A DNA stretch of 64,000 nucleotides from Cellulosimicrobium sp. Marseille-Q4280. Lineage in GTDB: Bacteria > Actinomycetota > Actinomycetes > Actinomycetales > Cellulomonadaceae. Location: the NCBI RefSeq assembly GCF_943181405.1, contig NZ_CALPBY010000007.1:62001-126000 (forward strand). Reading direction: 5' to 3'. Made by a program: the position numbers and the translations under genes. Positions 1 to 9,090 of this stretch are shown piece after piece (position 1 is the stretch's first letter; every line of letters starts with the position of its first letter). The notes beneath the pieces are model-generated. The model worked only from the letters and a program-made list of their open reading frames with translations. It had not been told where the DNA came from and searched no databases.

Positions 1-1
1 C

Positions 2-331
2 TATCTCGTCGTCCTCCCGCCCGCGGTCCTGCTCGTCCCCGCCGTGAACGCGGGTCTGTCCGGCTACGCCGCGGCGATCACGCCGGCCCAGATGCAGGGC
101 CGCCTCGCGTCCGTCCTGGGCCTCACCGGCCTCGCAGCAGGCCCGCTCGTCCCGCTCGTCGGGAGCGGGCTGCTCGCGCGGTACGGGATCGGGACGGCGC
201 TCGCGGTGCTCGCCGGTCTCCTCGTCGTGACCGTCGCCGGCCTCAGCACCTCGCGCTCGCTGTGGCGCGTGGGCACACCCGACACGTGGGCGGACGACGC
301 CCGCGCGCTCGCCGAGGCGGCGCCCCGGTAG
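2..331 (+). CDS. MFS transporter, C-terminal fragment
   Basis: Only about the last 109 residues are in the window; the frame is open from base 2 with no start visible. The fragment shows the last hydrophobic segments of a 12-helix major facilitator, with a cytoplasmic loop reading PAQMQGRLASVLGL between helices. That loop and the following small-residue-rich helices resemble EntS-like exporters of the MFS drug/siderophore type. The family assignment rests on this short piece, so the substrate cannot be named. The TAG stop overlaps the presumed -10 hexamer of the next transcription unit, which starts with the purH riboswitch. Confidence 0.7.
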   Translation, partial: YLVVLPPAVLLVPAVNAGLSGYAAAITPAQMQGRLASVLGLTGLAAGPLVPLVGSGLLARYGIGTALAVLAGLLVVTVAGLSTSRSLWRVGTPDTWADDARALAEAAPR

Positions 332-334
332 ACT
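329..334 (+). promoter_or_regulatory. -10 hexamer TAGACT of the purH leader
   Basis: TAGACT fits the actinobacterial TANNNT consensus and lies 11 bases before the first conserved base of the ZTP aptamer, so transcription would start at about 340. No clear -35 is visible. It overlaps the stop codon of the upstream transporter gene. Confidence 0.45.
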
Positions 335-345
335 CGGCGGCGGCC

Positions 346-419
346 GCGACTGGCGAGGGTGGGAACGACCACCGGGGAGCGGCCGGAACTACCTGCTGGT
401 GCGTCGACCGCCTGGGCGC
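346..419 (+). promoter_or_regulatory. ZTP riboswitch (pfl motif) upstream of purH
   Basis: The conserved blocks of the pfl/ZTP aptamer appear in order: GCGACTGGCG at 346-355, a GGTGG/CCACC stem at 358-373 followed by CGGGGAGC, a variable region, then the 3' block CCGCCTGGGC at 408-417. This class senses the AICAR derivatives ZMP/ZTP, which build up when 10-formyl-THF is short, and normally turns on purine and one-carbon genes. The next gene is purH, whose enzyme consumes AICAR, so the context fits exactly. The expression platform (420-496) is not obvious; a GC-rich hairpin or control of the ribosome site are both possible. Confidence 0.88.
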
Positions 420-496
420 CTGGGTTCTGCCACTCGGCACCGGTACCGCACCCGCGGGACCGACGCACCGACCGCGACCCAGAGGAGCCCCTCGTC

Positions 497-2167
497 ATGT
501 CCGCACCCTCGGCCCCCGACGTCCAGCTCGCCGACGACGCACAGCGCCCCGTGCGCCGCGCGCTCCTGAGCGTCTACGACAAGACCGGGCTCGCCGAGCT
601 CGCCACCGCGCTGCACGCCGCGGGCGTCGAGCTCGTCTCCACCGGCTCGACCGCCGCCACGATCGCCGCGGAGGGCATCCCCGTCACGCGGGTCGAGGAC
701 CTCACCGGCTTCCCCGAGTGCCTCGAGGGGCGCGTCAAGACGCTGCACCCGCGCGTGCACGCCGGCATCCTCGCCGACTCGCGCAAGCAGGACCACATGC
801 AACAGCTTGCCCAGCTCGACATCTCCCCGTTCGAGCTCGTCGTCGTCAACCTCTACCCGTTCGCCGCGACCGTCGCGTCGGGCGCAGGCCCGGACGAGGT
901 CGTCGAGCAGATCGACATCGGCGGACCGTCCATGGTCCGCGCCGCGGCGAAGAACCACCCGAGCGTCGCCGTCGTCGTCGAGCCGGCCGCCTACGACGCC
1001 GTGATCGACGCCGTCCGCGCCGGCGGCTTCACCTACGCGCAGCGCAAGGCGCTCGCGGCCGCCGCCTTCGTGCACACGGCGACCTACGACGTCGCCGTCG
1101 CGTCCTGGATGGGCAACGTCGTCGCGCCCACCGACGAGCTCGTGCAGGCGGACGGTGCGACGGTCTCCAGCGGCTTCCCGGCCTGGATCGGCGGGACGTG
1201 GGACCGGTCCGACGTGCTGCGCTACGGCGAGAACCCGCACCAGCGCGCGGCGCTCTACACGACCGGGCACGGCCCGGCCGGGCTCGCGCAGGCGACGCAG
1301 CTCCACGGCAAGGCCATGAGCTACAACAACTACGTCGACGCCGACGCCGCCTGGCGCGCGGCGCACGACCACGCCGAGCCGGCCGTCGCGATCATCAAGC
1401 ACGCGAACCCGTGCGGCATCGCGGTGGGCACCGACGTCGCGGACGCGCACGCCAAGGCGCACGCGACCGACCCCGTGTCGGCGTACGGGGGCGTCGTCGC
1501 GGCCAACCGCGTCGTGACCCGCGCCGCGGCGGAGCAGATCGCCCCGGTGTTCACCGAGGTCGTCGTCGCGCCCGGCTTCGAGCCCGACGCGCTCGAGGTG
1601 CTGCAGGCGAAGAAGAACCTCCGGCTCCTCGTGGTCGACGGCGCGCCCTCCGCCACGGTCGAGACGCGCCCGATCAGCGGTGGTCTCCTCGTGCAGGGCG
1701 TCGACCGCGTCGACGCGGTCGTCACCGACGCCGACGGCACGGTCACCGGCGGTGACGACCCGCAGCACTGGACCCTCGTCACCGGCGCCGCCGCGGACGA
1801 GGCGACGCTCGCCGACCTCGCCTTCGCGTGGCGCGCGGTGCGCGCCGCGAAGTCCAACGCGATCCTCCTCGCCGCCGACGGCGCCGCCGTGGGCGTCGGG
1901 ATGGGGCAGGTCAACCGCGTGGACTCGTGCCGCCTCGCGGTCGAGCGGGCCAACACCCTCGCGGACGGTCAGGAGCGGGCGCGCGGTGCCGTCGCGGCGT
2001 CGGACGCGTTCTTCCCGTTCGCTGATGGCCTGCAGATCCTGCTCGACGCCGGGGTCCGCGCCGTCGTCGCGCCCGGAGGCTCGATCCGCGACGCCGAGGT
2101 GATCGAGGCCGCGACCGCGGCCGGCGCGACGGTGTACTTCACGGGCACGCGCCACTTCGCGCACTGA
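497..2167 (+). CDS. purH: Bifunctional AICAR formyltransferase / IMP cyclohydrolase
   Basis: This 556-residue protein catalyses the last two steps of de novo purine synthesis: formylation of AICAR by 10-formyl-THF, then ring closure to IMP. The N-terminal MGS-like cyclohydrolase domain opens with LSVYDKTGL. The transformylase domain carries [35 protein letters not shown] and the C-terminal [16 protein letters not shown], all family hallmarks, and the length is normal. ATG 497 was chosen because a GGAG sits 9 bases upstream at 483-486 and homologous residues begin soon after; an in-frame ATG at 359 lies inside the riboswitch and is rejected. Expression is probably controlled by the ZTP riboswitch directly upstream. 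Confidence 0.97.
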   Translation: MSAPSAPDVQLADDAQRPVRRALLSVYDKTGLAELATALHAAGVELVSTGSTAATIAAEGIPVTRVEDLTGFPECLEGRVKTLHPRVHAGILADSRKQDHMQQLAQLDISPFELVVVNLYPFAATVASGAGPDEVVEQIDIGGPSMVRAAAKNHPSVAVVVEPAAYDAVIDAVRAGGFTYAQRKALAAAAFVHTATYDVAVASWMGNVVAPTDELVQADGATVSSGFPAWIGGTWDRSDVLRYGENPHQRAALYTTGHGPAGLAQATQLHGKAMSYNNYVDADAAWRAAHDHAEPAVAIIKHANPCGIAVGTDVADAHAKAHATDPVSAYGGVVAANRVVTRAAAEQIAPVFTEVVVAPGFEPDALEVLQAKKNLRLLVVDGAPSATVETRPISGGLLVQGVDRVDAVVTDADGTVTGGDDPQHWTLVTGAAADEATLADLAFAWRAVRAAKSNAILLAADGAAVGVGMGQVNRVDSCRLAVERANTLADGQERARGAVAASDAFFPFADGLQILLDAGVRAVVAPGGSIRDAEVIEAATAAGATVYFTGTRHFAH

Positions 2168-2326
2168 GCCGCGTCGAACCGACCCCTCCCGGCTGCGCGT
2201 GGTGCGCCGTCGGGACGGGGCGGTCGACCGGCGTCGGCCGTCGCGAGCCGACAGGACAGCGCCCTCCGGATGGCGGAGACTGCGGTGCATCTGCCACCCG
2301 GCTGCCGGTCGACCGCAGGAGGAGCG

Positions 2327-3238
2327 ATGGAGGACCGTGTCGTCGACGTCCGAGGGCTCGAGAAGACGTTCGGGAGGTTCCGCGCGCTCGACGGGCTCGA
2401 CCTGACGCTCGAGCGTGGCGAGGTGCGAGGGTTCCTCGGTCCGAACGGGGCGGGGAAGTCCACGACGATCCGCATCCTGCTCGGCATGGTCCGGCGCAGC
2501 GGGGGCCACGTCGAGCTCTTCGGCCGTGACCCGTGGCGCGACGCGGTGCCGCTGCACCGTCGCCTGACGTACGTGCCCGGCGACGTCGCGCTCTGGCCGG
2601 GACTGACCGGCGGCCAGTGCGTCGACGTCCTCGGCGCCTCGGGCGCCCCGCTCGACGAGGCGCGACGTGCGGAGCTCGTCGAGCGGTTCGACCTCGACCC
2701 GTCGAAGCGCGTGCGCGACTACTCGAAGGGCAACCGCCAGAAGGTCGCCCTCGTCGCCGCGTTCGCCGCCCGCGCCGACCTCCTCGTGCTCGACGAGCCG
2801 ACGTCGGGCCTCGACCCGCTCATGGAGGAGGTCTTCCGCGAGTGCGTCGCCGAGCGTGCCGCCGACGGGGCGACGGTCCTGCTGTCGAGCCACATCCTCA
2901 GCGAGGTCGAGGCGCTGTGCCGCACGGTGACGATCATCCGGCACGGACGCACCGTGCGGGCCGGCACCGTCGCGGAGCTGCGCCGGCTCGCGCGGACCAC
3001 CGTGCACGCCGTCACCCGGGGCGCGGCACCCGATCTCGCCGGCGTGGACGTCGCCGACCTCGTCGTCACCCCGGCCGGTGACGGCCTCGCCGGTGACGAC
3101 GTTCGGTTCACGGTCGACCCCGACGTGCTCGACGCGGCGCTGCGCCCGCTCGTCGGGCACGGGCTGGCGTCGCTCACCGTTCGGCCCCCGAGCCTGGACG
3201 AGCTCTTCCTCAGCGAGTACGACGGGCAGAGCGCGTGA
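2327..3238 (+). CDS. ABC exporter ATP-binding protein
   Basis: A 303-residue nucleotide-binding subunit with Walker A GPNGAGKST, signature SKGNRQK (a DrrA-like variant of LSGGQ), Walker B LLVLDEPTSGLD and H-loop SSHILSEVE. It has a C-terminal extension of about 80 residues typical of drug or antibiotic exporter ATPases. ATG 2327 is preceded by an excellent AGGAGGA at 2317-2323; the longer in-frame start at 2270 is not needed. It overlaps the permease gene by GTGA, so the two are translationally coupled. Substrate unknown; related systems are annotated as polyketide or antibiotic exporters. Confidence 0.9.
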   Translation: MEDRVVDVRGLEKTFGRFRALDGLDLTLERGEVRGFLGPNGAGKSTTIRILLGMVRRSGGHVELFGRDPWRDAVPLHRRLTYVPGDVALWPGLTGGQCVDVLGASGAPLDEARRAELVERFDLDPSKRVRDYSKGNRQKVALVAAFAARADLLVLDEPTSGLDPLMEEVFRECVAERAADGATVLLSSHILSEVEALCRTVTIIRHGRTVRAGTVAELRRLARTTVHAVTRGAAPDLAGVDVADLVVTPAGDGLAGDDVRFTVDPDVLDAALRPLVGHGLASLTVRPPSLDELFLSEYDGQSA

Positions 3239-4806
3239 ACCGCTCCGGCGTCACCACGATGCTGCGCCTGCAGCTGCGCACCGGCCGGGTGGCCCTCGTC
3301 GCGTGGGTCCTCGGTCTCCTGGCCACCTACGTCGCCACGGTCGCCGCGATCGACGCCACCTACGGCACGCCGGAACAGCTCGCGACGTACGGCGCGACCG
3401 TCGGGGCCGACCCGACGATGGCCGCGATCAACGGCACCCCGTACGGCGCCGACACGCTCGGCGGGGTCGTCGCGAACGAGTTCGGCTTCGTCGCCGCGAT
3501 CGCCGTGCCGCTCATGGGGCTGATGCTCGTCGCGCGCTCCACGCGCCGCGAGGAGGAGGTCGGTCGCCTCGAGCTCGTCCGGTCGCGCGCCGTGGGCGCC
3601 CGCGCGCCGTGGGCGGCAGCGCTCGTCGTCGCGGGCGCGGCCCTCGTCCTGGTCGGCGCCGGAGTGACGCTGACGCTCGTCGCCCACGACGTCGACCTGG
3701 CCGACGCCGCGCTCTACGGCGCGTCCCTGACGGGCCTCGGACTGGTCTTCGCGGGCGTGGCCACGCTCGCCGGCCAGCTCCTGCGCCGGTCCGCCGGCGT
3801 CCTCGGGGCGGGCATCGGCGTGCTTGGCGCCGCCTACGTGCTGCGGGCGGTGGGGGACGTCGAGGGGAACGGGTGGAAGTGGCTGTCGCCGCTCGCGTGG
3901 CAGCAGGAGACGCGCCCCTTCGCCGACTCGCGCGTGTGGCCGCTCGCGCTCGCCCTGGGCGTCGCGGTCGCGCTCGCGGGAGCGGGGCTCGCCCTCGTCG
4001 GACGGCGCGACCTCGGCAGCGCGGTCGTCGCGAGCCGGCCCGGTCCCGCTCGCGCGAGCGCGTCCGGTCGCGGCCAGCTCGGCATGTCCGTGCGCCTGCA
4101 CGGCCCGAGCCTGGCCGCCTGGGCCGTCGGTGCCGCCGGTGTGGGCGCGGTCTTCGGCGCGTTCACCGACGACGTGGACGACGTGATCGCGAGCAACCCC
4201 GACCTGGAGGTGCTCCTCGGGGGGTCCGGCACCGACCCGACGTCCTGGTACGTCGCCTACTGCCTCGTCCTGACCCTCGTCATGGCGATGGGCGCCGGGG
4301 CGCAGGTGGTCGGCCGAGCCCGGGGCGAGGAGACGGCGGGCCGGCTCGAGCCGCTGCTGGCCCGTGCGGTCCGGCGCGGCCGCTGGCTCGGCGCGCACGC
4401 GGCGTCGGCACTCCTCGGGGCGGGGCTCGTCGCGCTCGCCGGCGGGCTCGGCCTCGCCCTGACCGCGTCAGGCGCGAGCGGCGACGCCGGGGGCACGATG
4501 ACGGCGACGGTCACCTACCTCCCGGCGGTGCTCGCCGTCCCCGCTCTCGGCCTCGCGCTGGTCGGGATCGCGCCCCGGGCCACCGCCGCGCTCTGGGCGG
4601 CGCTCGCGTACGTCGCCGTCGTCGAGATGCTCGGCGAGACGCTCCGCCTGCCGGACTGGGCGCTGGACCTCTCGCCGCTGCACGCGATCGGCCGCCTGCC
4701 CACCGAGGCCGCGTCCGGTCGGGCGGTCGCCGTGGTCGCGGGCGTCGTGGTGCTGCTGCTGGTGATCGCCGTCGCGGGCTTCCGCCGTCGTGACGTCCCG
4801 CGCTGA
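3235..4806 (+). CDS. ABC exporter permease (polyketide-antibiotic exporter type)
   Basis: A 523-residue, strongly hydrophobic protein with about 12 predicted membrane segments arranged as two similar halves. Each half has an RREEEVGRLELVRSRAV-like cytoplasmic motif after its second helix pair (ARSTRREEEVGRLE at the N-terminus, GRARGEETAGRLEPLLARAV in the middle). That internal duplication and motif are typical of the COG3559 family described as exporters of polyketide antibiotics. The GTG start at 3235 overlaps the TGA of the ATPase gene. The pair would form a complete exporter in the cytoplasmic membrane. No adjacent regulator is seen. Confidence 0.85.
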   Translation: MNRSGVTTMLRLQLRTGRVALVAWVLGLLATYVATVAAIDATYGTPEQLATYGATVGADPTMAAINGTPYGADTLGGVVANEFGFVAAIAVPLMGLMLVARSTRREEEVGRLELVRSRAVGARAPWAAALVVAGAALVLVGAGVTLTLVAHDVDLADAALYGASLTGLGLVFAGVATLAGQLLRRSAGVLGAGIGVLGAAYVLRAVGDVEGNGWKWLSPLAWQQETRPFADSRVWPLALALGVAVALAGAGLALVGRRDLGSAVVASRPGPARASASGRGQLGMSVRLHGPSLAAWAVGAAGVGAVFGAFTDDVDDVIASNPDLEVLLGGSGTDPTSWYVAYCLVLTLVMAMGAGAQVVGRARGEETAGRLEPLLARAVRRGRWLGAHAASALLGAGLVALAGGLGLALTASGASGDAGGTMTATVTYLPAVLAVPALGLALVGIAPRATAALWAALAYVAVVEMLGETLRLPDWALDLSPLHAIGRLPTEAASGRAVAVVAGVVVLLLVIAVAGFRRRDVPR

Positions 4807-4811
4807 ACCGG

Positions 4812-6179
4812 TCAGGGCGCTGCGGGGACGAGGTCCCGCCACCGTACGGTCGGGTCCACGGCCTGCTCGATCACGAGCTCCGGCCGCGGCGTGCGCGTGA
4901 AGAGGCGGCGGACCGCGCCGACGTCGCGCGGCGAGTCGACGAGCAGCACGGCGCGGACCCGTCGCACGGCTCGTCCCGCTCGACGGGTCCCGTCGTCCGT
5001 CCGGTGGGTCGTCGTGCTGTCGCCCGGCTCGACGTAGACGGCGGCCCACGCCCCCCTGCCCGTCGCCCCGCCGGTCGGGTCTCCGCGCAGGACGACCTCG
5101 TCCGTCGGGGAAGGGTTCCCGAAGAGCGCCAGGTCGTGACCGAGCTGCTGGGAGAAGACGTAGGGCGGGTGCGGCGGCGCACCGTCCGGGTCCAGACCCA
5201 AGATCGCGCGAGCCGTGGGCTCCGGGTCGTGGAGCGCAGCGGACCAGTGACCGCCAGGCACCGGCCCGAGGACGGGGTGGTCGCGCGTCGCGCAGTCGCC
5301 GAGCGCCCACAGCCCCGGCACGTCGTGGACGGCGCCCGTCGCGTCGACGGGGACCGCGCCGCGCGCGTCCAGCGGGACGACGCCGTCGAGCCACGCCGTC
5401 GCGGGGCGCGCACCGACGGCGGCGAGGACGACGTCCGCCGCCACGTGCGCGCCGTCGGCGAGCCGGACGCCGTCGGGACCGACCTCGACGACCGGCAGCC
5501 CCGTCACGAGGCGCGCACCCGCGGGGGCGTACCAGCGCGCGAGGTGCGCACCGACGGTGGGACCGAGCTGCCGCTCGAGCGGCGTGGAGCCGGCCTCGAC
5601 GACCGTCACGTCGGCGCCCGCCCCGGCGGCCACCCCGGCGATCTCGGCACCGATCCAGCCGGCGCCGACGATCGCCAGCCGCAGCCCGGGTGCGACGCGC
5701 TCGCGGAGCGCCGCCGCGTCGGCCGCGGTGTGCAGCACGCTGGCGGCCTCCCAGCCGAGCGGCCGGACCGGCGCGGCACCGACCGCGAGCACCACCGCGT
5801 CGGCGCGCACGACGTCGCCCGACCGGGTGGTGACCGCGAAGGCGCGATCGCCGCCGTCGGGCGGTGCCAGGCGGACCGCGGGGTCGGCGAGCCGCAGGTC
5901 GTCCACCAGGGCTCCGACGTCGATCCCCAGGTCATCGCTCAACCAGGCGGGCGCGGGACGGGTCAGGAGCTCCTTGGACAACGGCGGCCGGTCGTACGGC
6001 GGCACGCCCTCGGCGCCGAGCAGGGTGAGCGCGCCGTCGATACCCAGCTCCCGGAGCGCAGCGACCGTGCGGGCCCCGGCCAGCCCGGCACCGACCACGA
6101 CGACGGACGACGGGACGGACGTCGCGGCACCCCGGGGCGCGGGCGACGTCGAGGGGGCAGGGCGCGCGGGGGACGGCAT
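4812..6179 (-). CDS. FAD-dependent oxidoreductase (ferredoxin reductase-like)
   Basis: A 455-residue flavoprotein of the pyridine nucleotide-disulphide oxidoreductase fold. The N-terminal FAD site reads VVVVGAGLAGARTVAALRELG; PYDRPPLSKELL is the hallmark of ferredoxin/rubredoxin reductases; the NAD(P)H site is LAIVGAGWIGAEIAGVAA; and GLWALGDCA is the second FAD motif. It resembles the reductases that pass electrons from NAD(P)H to ferredoxins of P450s or dioxygenases, but no such partner is nearby. ATG at 6179 is preceded, 7 bases away, by a TAGCGT hexamer and no ribosome site, which suggests a leaderless mRNA. The about 20-residue Pro/Ala-rich N-terminus may be dispensable. Confidence 0.88.
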   Translation of the reverse strand: MPSPARPAPSTSPAPRGAATSVPSSVVVVGAGLAGARTVAALRELGIDGALTLLGAEGVPPYDRPPLSKELLTRPAPAWLSDDLGIDVGALVDDLRLADPAVRLAPPDGGDRAFAVTTRSGDVVRADAVVLAVGAAPVRPLGWEAASVLHTAADAAALRERVAPGLRLAIVGAGWIGAEIAGVAAGAGADVTVVEAGSTPLERQLGPTVGAHLARWYAPAGARLVTGLPVVEVGPDGVRLADGAHVAADVVLAAVGARPATAWLDGVVPLDARGAVPVDATGAVHDVPGLWALGDCATRDHPVLGPVPGGHWSAALHDPEPTARAILGLDPDGAPPHPPYVFSQQLGHDLALFGNPSPTDEVVLRGDPTGGATGRGAWAAVYVEPGDSTTTHRTDDGTRRAGRAVRRVRAVLLVDSPRDVGAVRRLFTRTPRPELVIEQAVDPTVRWRDLVPAAP

Positions 6180-6186
6180 GAACGCC

Positions 6187-6192
6187 ACGCTA
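6187..6192 (-). promoter_or_regulatory. -10 hexamer TAGCGT, likely leaderless
   Basis: TAGCGT lies 7 bases before the ATG of the FAD reductase gene on the minus strand, so transcription would begin at or next to the start codon. No Shine-Dalgarno sequence competes with this reading. Confidence 0.5.
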
Positions 6193-6233
6193 GGCCACGG
6201 CGGTAGGCTTCCGGACGTGGAACGGGCACGAGC

Positions 6234-6668
6234 GTGAGCGACGTCACCGCGCGCGGCGCGGCGACCCACCGTCCCCGCGCGACCATCGTCCCGTCGTGGC
6301 ACCACGTGCACGACGACGGGCAGCCGTCCGCCGACGGACCGACGCCCGATCGGGGCCGGGACGAGGCGTCCACGGGGGACACCGTTCCGGAGCCGCCCGC
6401 GAGCCTCGCGCCGTCGCGGCAGCCCGCGATGTGGCTCGTGCTCCTCGGAGTCGGTCTCGCCACCGCCGTCGCCCTGCTCGTCGACGCGCGGGTCGCGAGC
6501 CTGGTCCTGTCCGGCGTCCTCGCCGTCGCCGGGGTGTGCAGGGCGGTCATCCCCGGCCCGGGCCCCGTGGGGATCACGGTCCGGTCGCGCGGTCTCGACA
6601 CGTTCTTCTTCCTCGCACCCGCGGTGGTCATCGCGTTCCTCGCGTTCGCCCCGGGCGTGAAGCCCTGA
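6234..6668 (+). CDS. DUF3017 membrane protein
   Basis: A 144-residue protein with a polar N-terminal half of about 60 residues followed by three hydrophobic segments (near residues 63-80, 83-100 and 121-140). VRSRGLD between helices two and three is the characteristic DUF3017 block. Function is unknown. From memory, in Streptomyces the DUF3017 gene sits between folD and mdh; here it lies between purH and mdh but apart from folD. The GTG at 6234 has only a weak purine run upstream. A TAGGCT hexamer at 6204-6209 could be its -10, giving a leader of about 20 bases. Confidence 0.75.
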   Translation: MSDVTARGAATHRPRATIVPSWHHVHDDGQPSADGPTPDRGRDEASTGDTVPEPPASLAPSRQPAMWLVLLGVGLATAVALLVDARVASLVLSGVLAVAGVCRAVIPGPGPVGITVRSRGLDTFFFLAPAVVIAFLAFAPGVKP

Positions 6669-6690
6669 CGGAGGCATGACCCCCGACGCA

Positions 6691-6728
6691 CGCGGGGCCC
6701 GGTCCGTCGGAACGGACCGGGCCCCGCG
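6691..6728. terminator. Bidirectional terminator between DUF3017 and aquaporin genes
   Basis: A perfect 17-bp stem (arms 6691-6707 and 6712-6728) with a CGGA loop sits between two convergent genes. The stem is GC-rich and lacks a U-tract, as is usual in high-GC actinobacteria. Confidence 0.8.
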
Positions 6729-6743
6729 TCGTCGTGCCGTGGT

Positions 6744-7892
6744 TCAGACCTTCGGTGCCTGCGTGTCGTCGTCGCCTTCGGCAGCGGGACGGTCGGTCCG
6801 CGGGGCCTCGACGACCTCGGAGGACTCGACCGGCTCGGGTGCGACTGCCGCAGGTGCGGCGGTCACCGGCTCGGAGGAGGTCGGGACGGTCGTCGCCGCG
6901 TCGTCGGCGGTGGCCGTCGCGGTGGCGCCGGTCGTCGCCGCGGCACCGGCCGTCGGTCCGGTGGAGACGGCGACGGGCTCCTCGACGTCGAGCTCCTCGG
7001 TCGTCACGAGCTGGTCCTCGCCGAGGAGGTCGTCCTGCGCCGGCGCGAACGCGAAGGCGCGGTAGAACAGGCCGGCGATCGCCGCGCCGAGGAGCGGGGC
7101 GACCCAGAACAGCCAGAGCTGGCTCAGCGCCCAGTCGCCGCCGAACACGGCCGAGACGGTCGAGCGAGCAGGGTTGAGCGAGGCGTTGGTGAACGGCGCC
7201 GCGACGAGGAGGAGCGCCGCGAGGGCGAGCCCGATAGCGATCGGGGCGATCGTGCTGCGCGTGCGGTTGTCCGTGACGCCGAGGATGACGCCGACCAGCA
7301 CGGCCGTCGCGACGACCTCCACGAGCAGGGCGGCCGCGAGGCCGACCGTCACCTCGACGCCGGCCGCCGCGAACGTGGACGTCAGCGGGGAGTGCGCGTC
7401 GAAGCCGTTGGCGGTCGTGCGGAACAGGGCCGCCGTCGTCGCCTCGTCGATCAGGGTGTTCTGCTGCAGCACGTCGAGCGACGACCGCGGGATCGTCGCG
7501 AGGAGCACGAGCCCGGCGAGCACGGCACCGACGACCTGGGCGAGCCAGTAGGGGAGCACGTCGCGCCACGCGGTCCGGCCGCCGATCGCGGCGCCGAGCG
7601 TCACGGCCGGGTTGAAGTGCCCGCCCGAGACGTGACCGACCGCGGCGATCGCGGCGAGCAGCGCGACGCCGCCCGCGAACGCGACGGAGAGCACGAGGTT
7701 GCCGTTGAAGAACCGGGCCCACATCGCCACGCCGACGATCGCGAGGACGAGGAAGAACGTGCCGAAGACCTCGGCGCCGAGGCGCGCGAGGAGACCGGGC
7801 TGGACGACCGCGACGGACTCGGTCCGCTCGACGGTGACGTCCTCGACGACGGGTCCGCCCGTTGAGCCGGGAGCGGTGGTGTCCTGGGACAT
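6744..7892 (-). CDS. Aquaporin (MIP family)
   Basis: A 382-residue channel with the two half-helix NPA motifs, HFNPAVTLG (NPA at about 94-96) and SLNPARS (about 240-242), and six hydrophobic helices. Conserved Arg after the second NPA supports a real pore. It is closer to AqpZ-like water channels than to GlpF by its first NPA surroundings, but selectivity cannot be settled by eye. An acidic, Ala/Thr/Pro-rich tail of about 100 residues follows the last helix and is unusual compared with the normal length of 230-280. ATG 7892 was chosen because AGGAAC lies just upstream; the in-frame extension to 8105 lacks homology. Confidence 0.9.
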   Translation of the reverse strand: MSQDTTAPGSTGGPVVEDVTVERTESVAVVQPGLLARLGAEVFGTFFLVLAIVGVAMWARFFNGNLVLSVAFAGGVALLAAIAAVGHVSGGHFNPAVTLGAAIGGRTAWRDVLPYWLAQVVGAVLAGLVLLATIPRSSLDVLQQNTLIDEATTAALFRTTANGFDAHSPLTSTFAAAGVEVTVGLAAALLVEVVATAVLVGVILGVTDNRTRSTIAPIAIGLALAALLLVAAPFTNASLNPARSTVSAVFGGDWALSQLWLFWVAPLLGAAIAGLFYRAFAFAPAQDDLLGEDQLVTTEELDVEEPVAVSTGPTAGAAATTGATATATADDAATTVPTSSEPVTAAPAAVAPEPVESSEVVEAPRTDRPAAEGDDDTQAPKV

Positions 7893-8223
7893 GATGTTCC
7901 TGTCTGTGTTCGGAGTCGGGATGACGGCACGATGCCGCGCAGATCCGGGCATCTGTGCGCATCCTGCCACCGTTCTCAGGACATCGGGTGGAGATCGGCC
8001 GTGTAGACCCTGGGAATGACGCCGCGTCTCATCACCCGGGACGATCGGTTCCGGAATCGCGTACCGCATCGACCCCGGCGGATGCACCCGGGCGACCCCG
8101 GTCAAGGATCGCTACGACGCGCCGTCGTCGCCCGGCGGGGAGCGTCGCGTCGACGACCCTGCGGGTGAGCGTCCACGTGAGCGCCAGGGCGCACGCGGGC
8201 CGCGCATGGGATTGACTTCGCTC
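7893..8223. other. Intergenic region between divergent genes
   Basis: About 330 bases separate the aquaporin gene (leftward) from the broken methyltransferase gene (rightward), so both promoters should lie here. No convincing hexamer pair, repeat or RNA motif was found. Base composition is less extreme than in the flanking genes. Confidence 0.4.
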
Positions 8224-9090
8224 ATGAGAGCCCGGCCGCTGGAGATCACCGACCTTCTGTGGTCCTTCGACCCGAGTGGTGGGCGACGGGGCGTGGATCG
8301 ATCGGTGGCTGAGGCGGATCTGCGCGACCGCGGCCAGCGGCGTGCCGCGCGGCTCGTCCGTCGGATGCCGGCGACCGGGTCACGGCTCGACCCGGTGGCG
8401 GTGGACGCGCTCGGTCTTCGTGTCCACTACGAGCTGGCGCGTCTGGGGGAGGAGCTGCAGCTGGGGCGGCGTGTGGCGGCGCTGGTCGGCTCGCTGCTCG
8501 CCGAGATCGGCCACGACTGCGGACAGCCGGTCCGAGTCGTCGACATCGGCTGCGGACTCGGCCATGTGCTCCGGTCCATCGCCATGCGCGGTGATTTGCC
8601 ACGATCCGTCGAGCTGGTCGGGGTGGATCTGAACCCAGTCCTCGTCATGGAGGCCGAGCGCCTGGCACGGGCGGAAGGACTTCCGGTCCGGTTCGTGAAC
8701 GGAGACGCGTTCACACCGGGCGTCGCGATCGACGACGGCGCCCGGACGGTCGTCGTGTCGACAGGCTTGCTCCACCACTTGACCTCCGACTAGCTCGCGG
8801 GCTTCTTCGCGGTCCAGGCGCGGTTGCAGGTGCTCGCCTTCGCTCACTGGGACATCGCGCCGTGCTTCTGGTCGACTCTTGGGGCGTGGGTCTTCCACCA
8901 GGCGCGGATGCGTGAACCCGTCTCGCGCCACGACGGTGTGCTGTCCGCTCGGCGTTCTCACCCTTCGGGGGCTCTGCTCACCGCCGTCCGGGCCAGTGCG
9001 CCCGGGTACCGCGTCGAGGTGCGTGAGGGTTCGCGTTGGCATCCGCGGGCGCTGGATGTGCTCAGACCGATCGTCGGGGTCAGAGCATGA
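8224..9090 (+). pseudogene. Class I SAM methyltransferase interrupted by in-frame TAG
   Basis: The frame encodes a 288-residue Rossmann methyltransferase with the SAM motif VVDIGCGLGHVL near residue 104 and the acidic loop VELVGVDLNP. After GLLHHLTSD the codon at 8791-8793 is TAG; reading continues in the same frame through LAGFFAVQARLQVLAF, HWDIAPCFWSTLGAW and HQARMREPVSRHDG to TGA at 9088. The downstream part has the look of a conserved C-terminal domain, so one nonsense change, for example from GAG or CAG, splits an otherwise intact gene. The final TGA overlaps the ATG of the next gene. Third positions contain many A/T, unlike the neighbours. Substrate unknown. ATG 8206 is an alternative start. 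Confidence 0.8.

Noticed and set aside
359-496. Upstream in-frame ATG for purH
   Set aside because: It lies inside the ZTP aptamer, and the added residues are not PurH-like; ATG 497 has a ribosome site.
8791-8793. Programmed pyrrolysine or selenocysteine-type recoding at the TAG
   Set aside because: No Pyl genes or recoding hairpin are seen, and methyltransferases of this class do not use such residues; a nonsense change is simpler.
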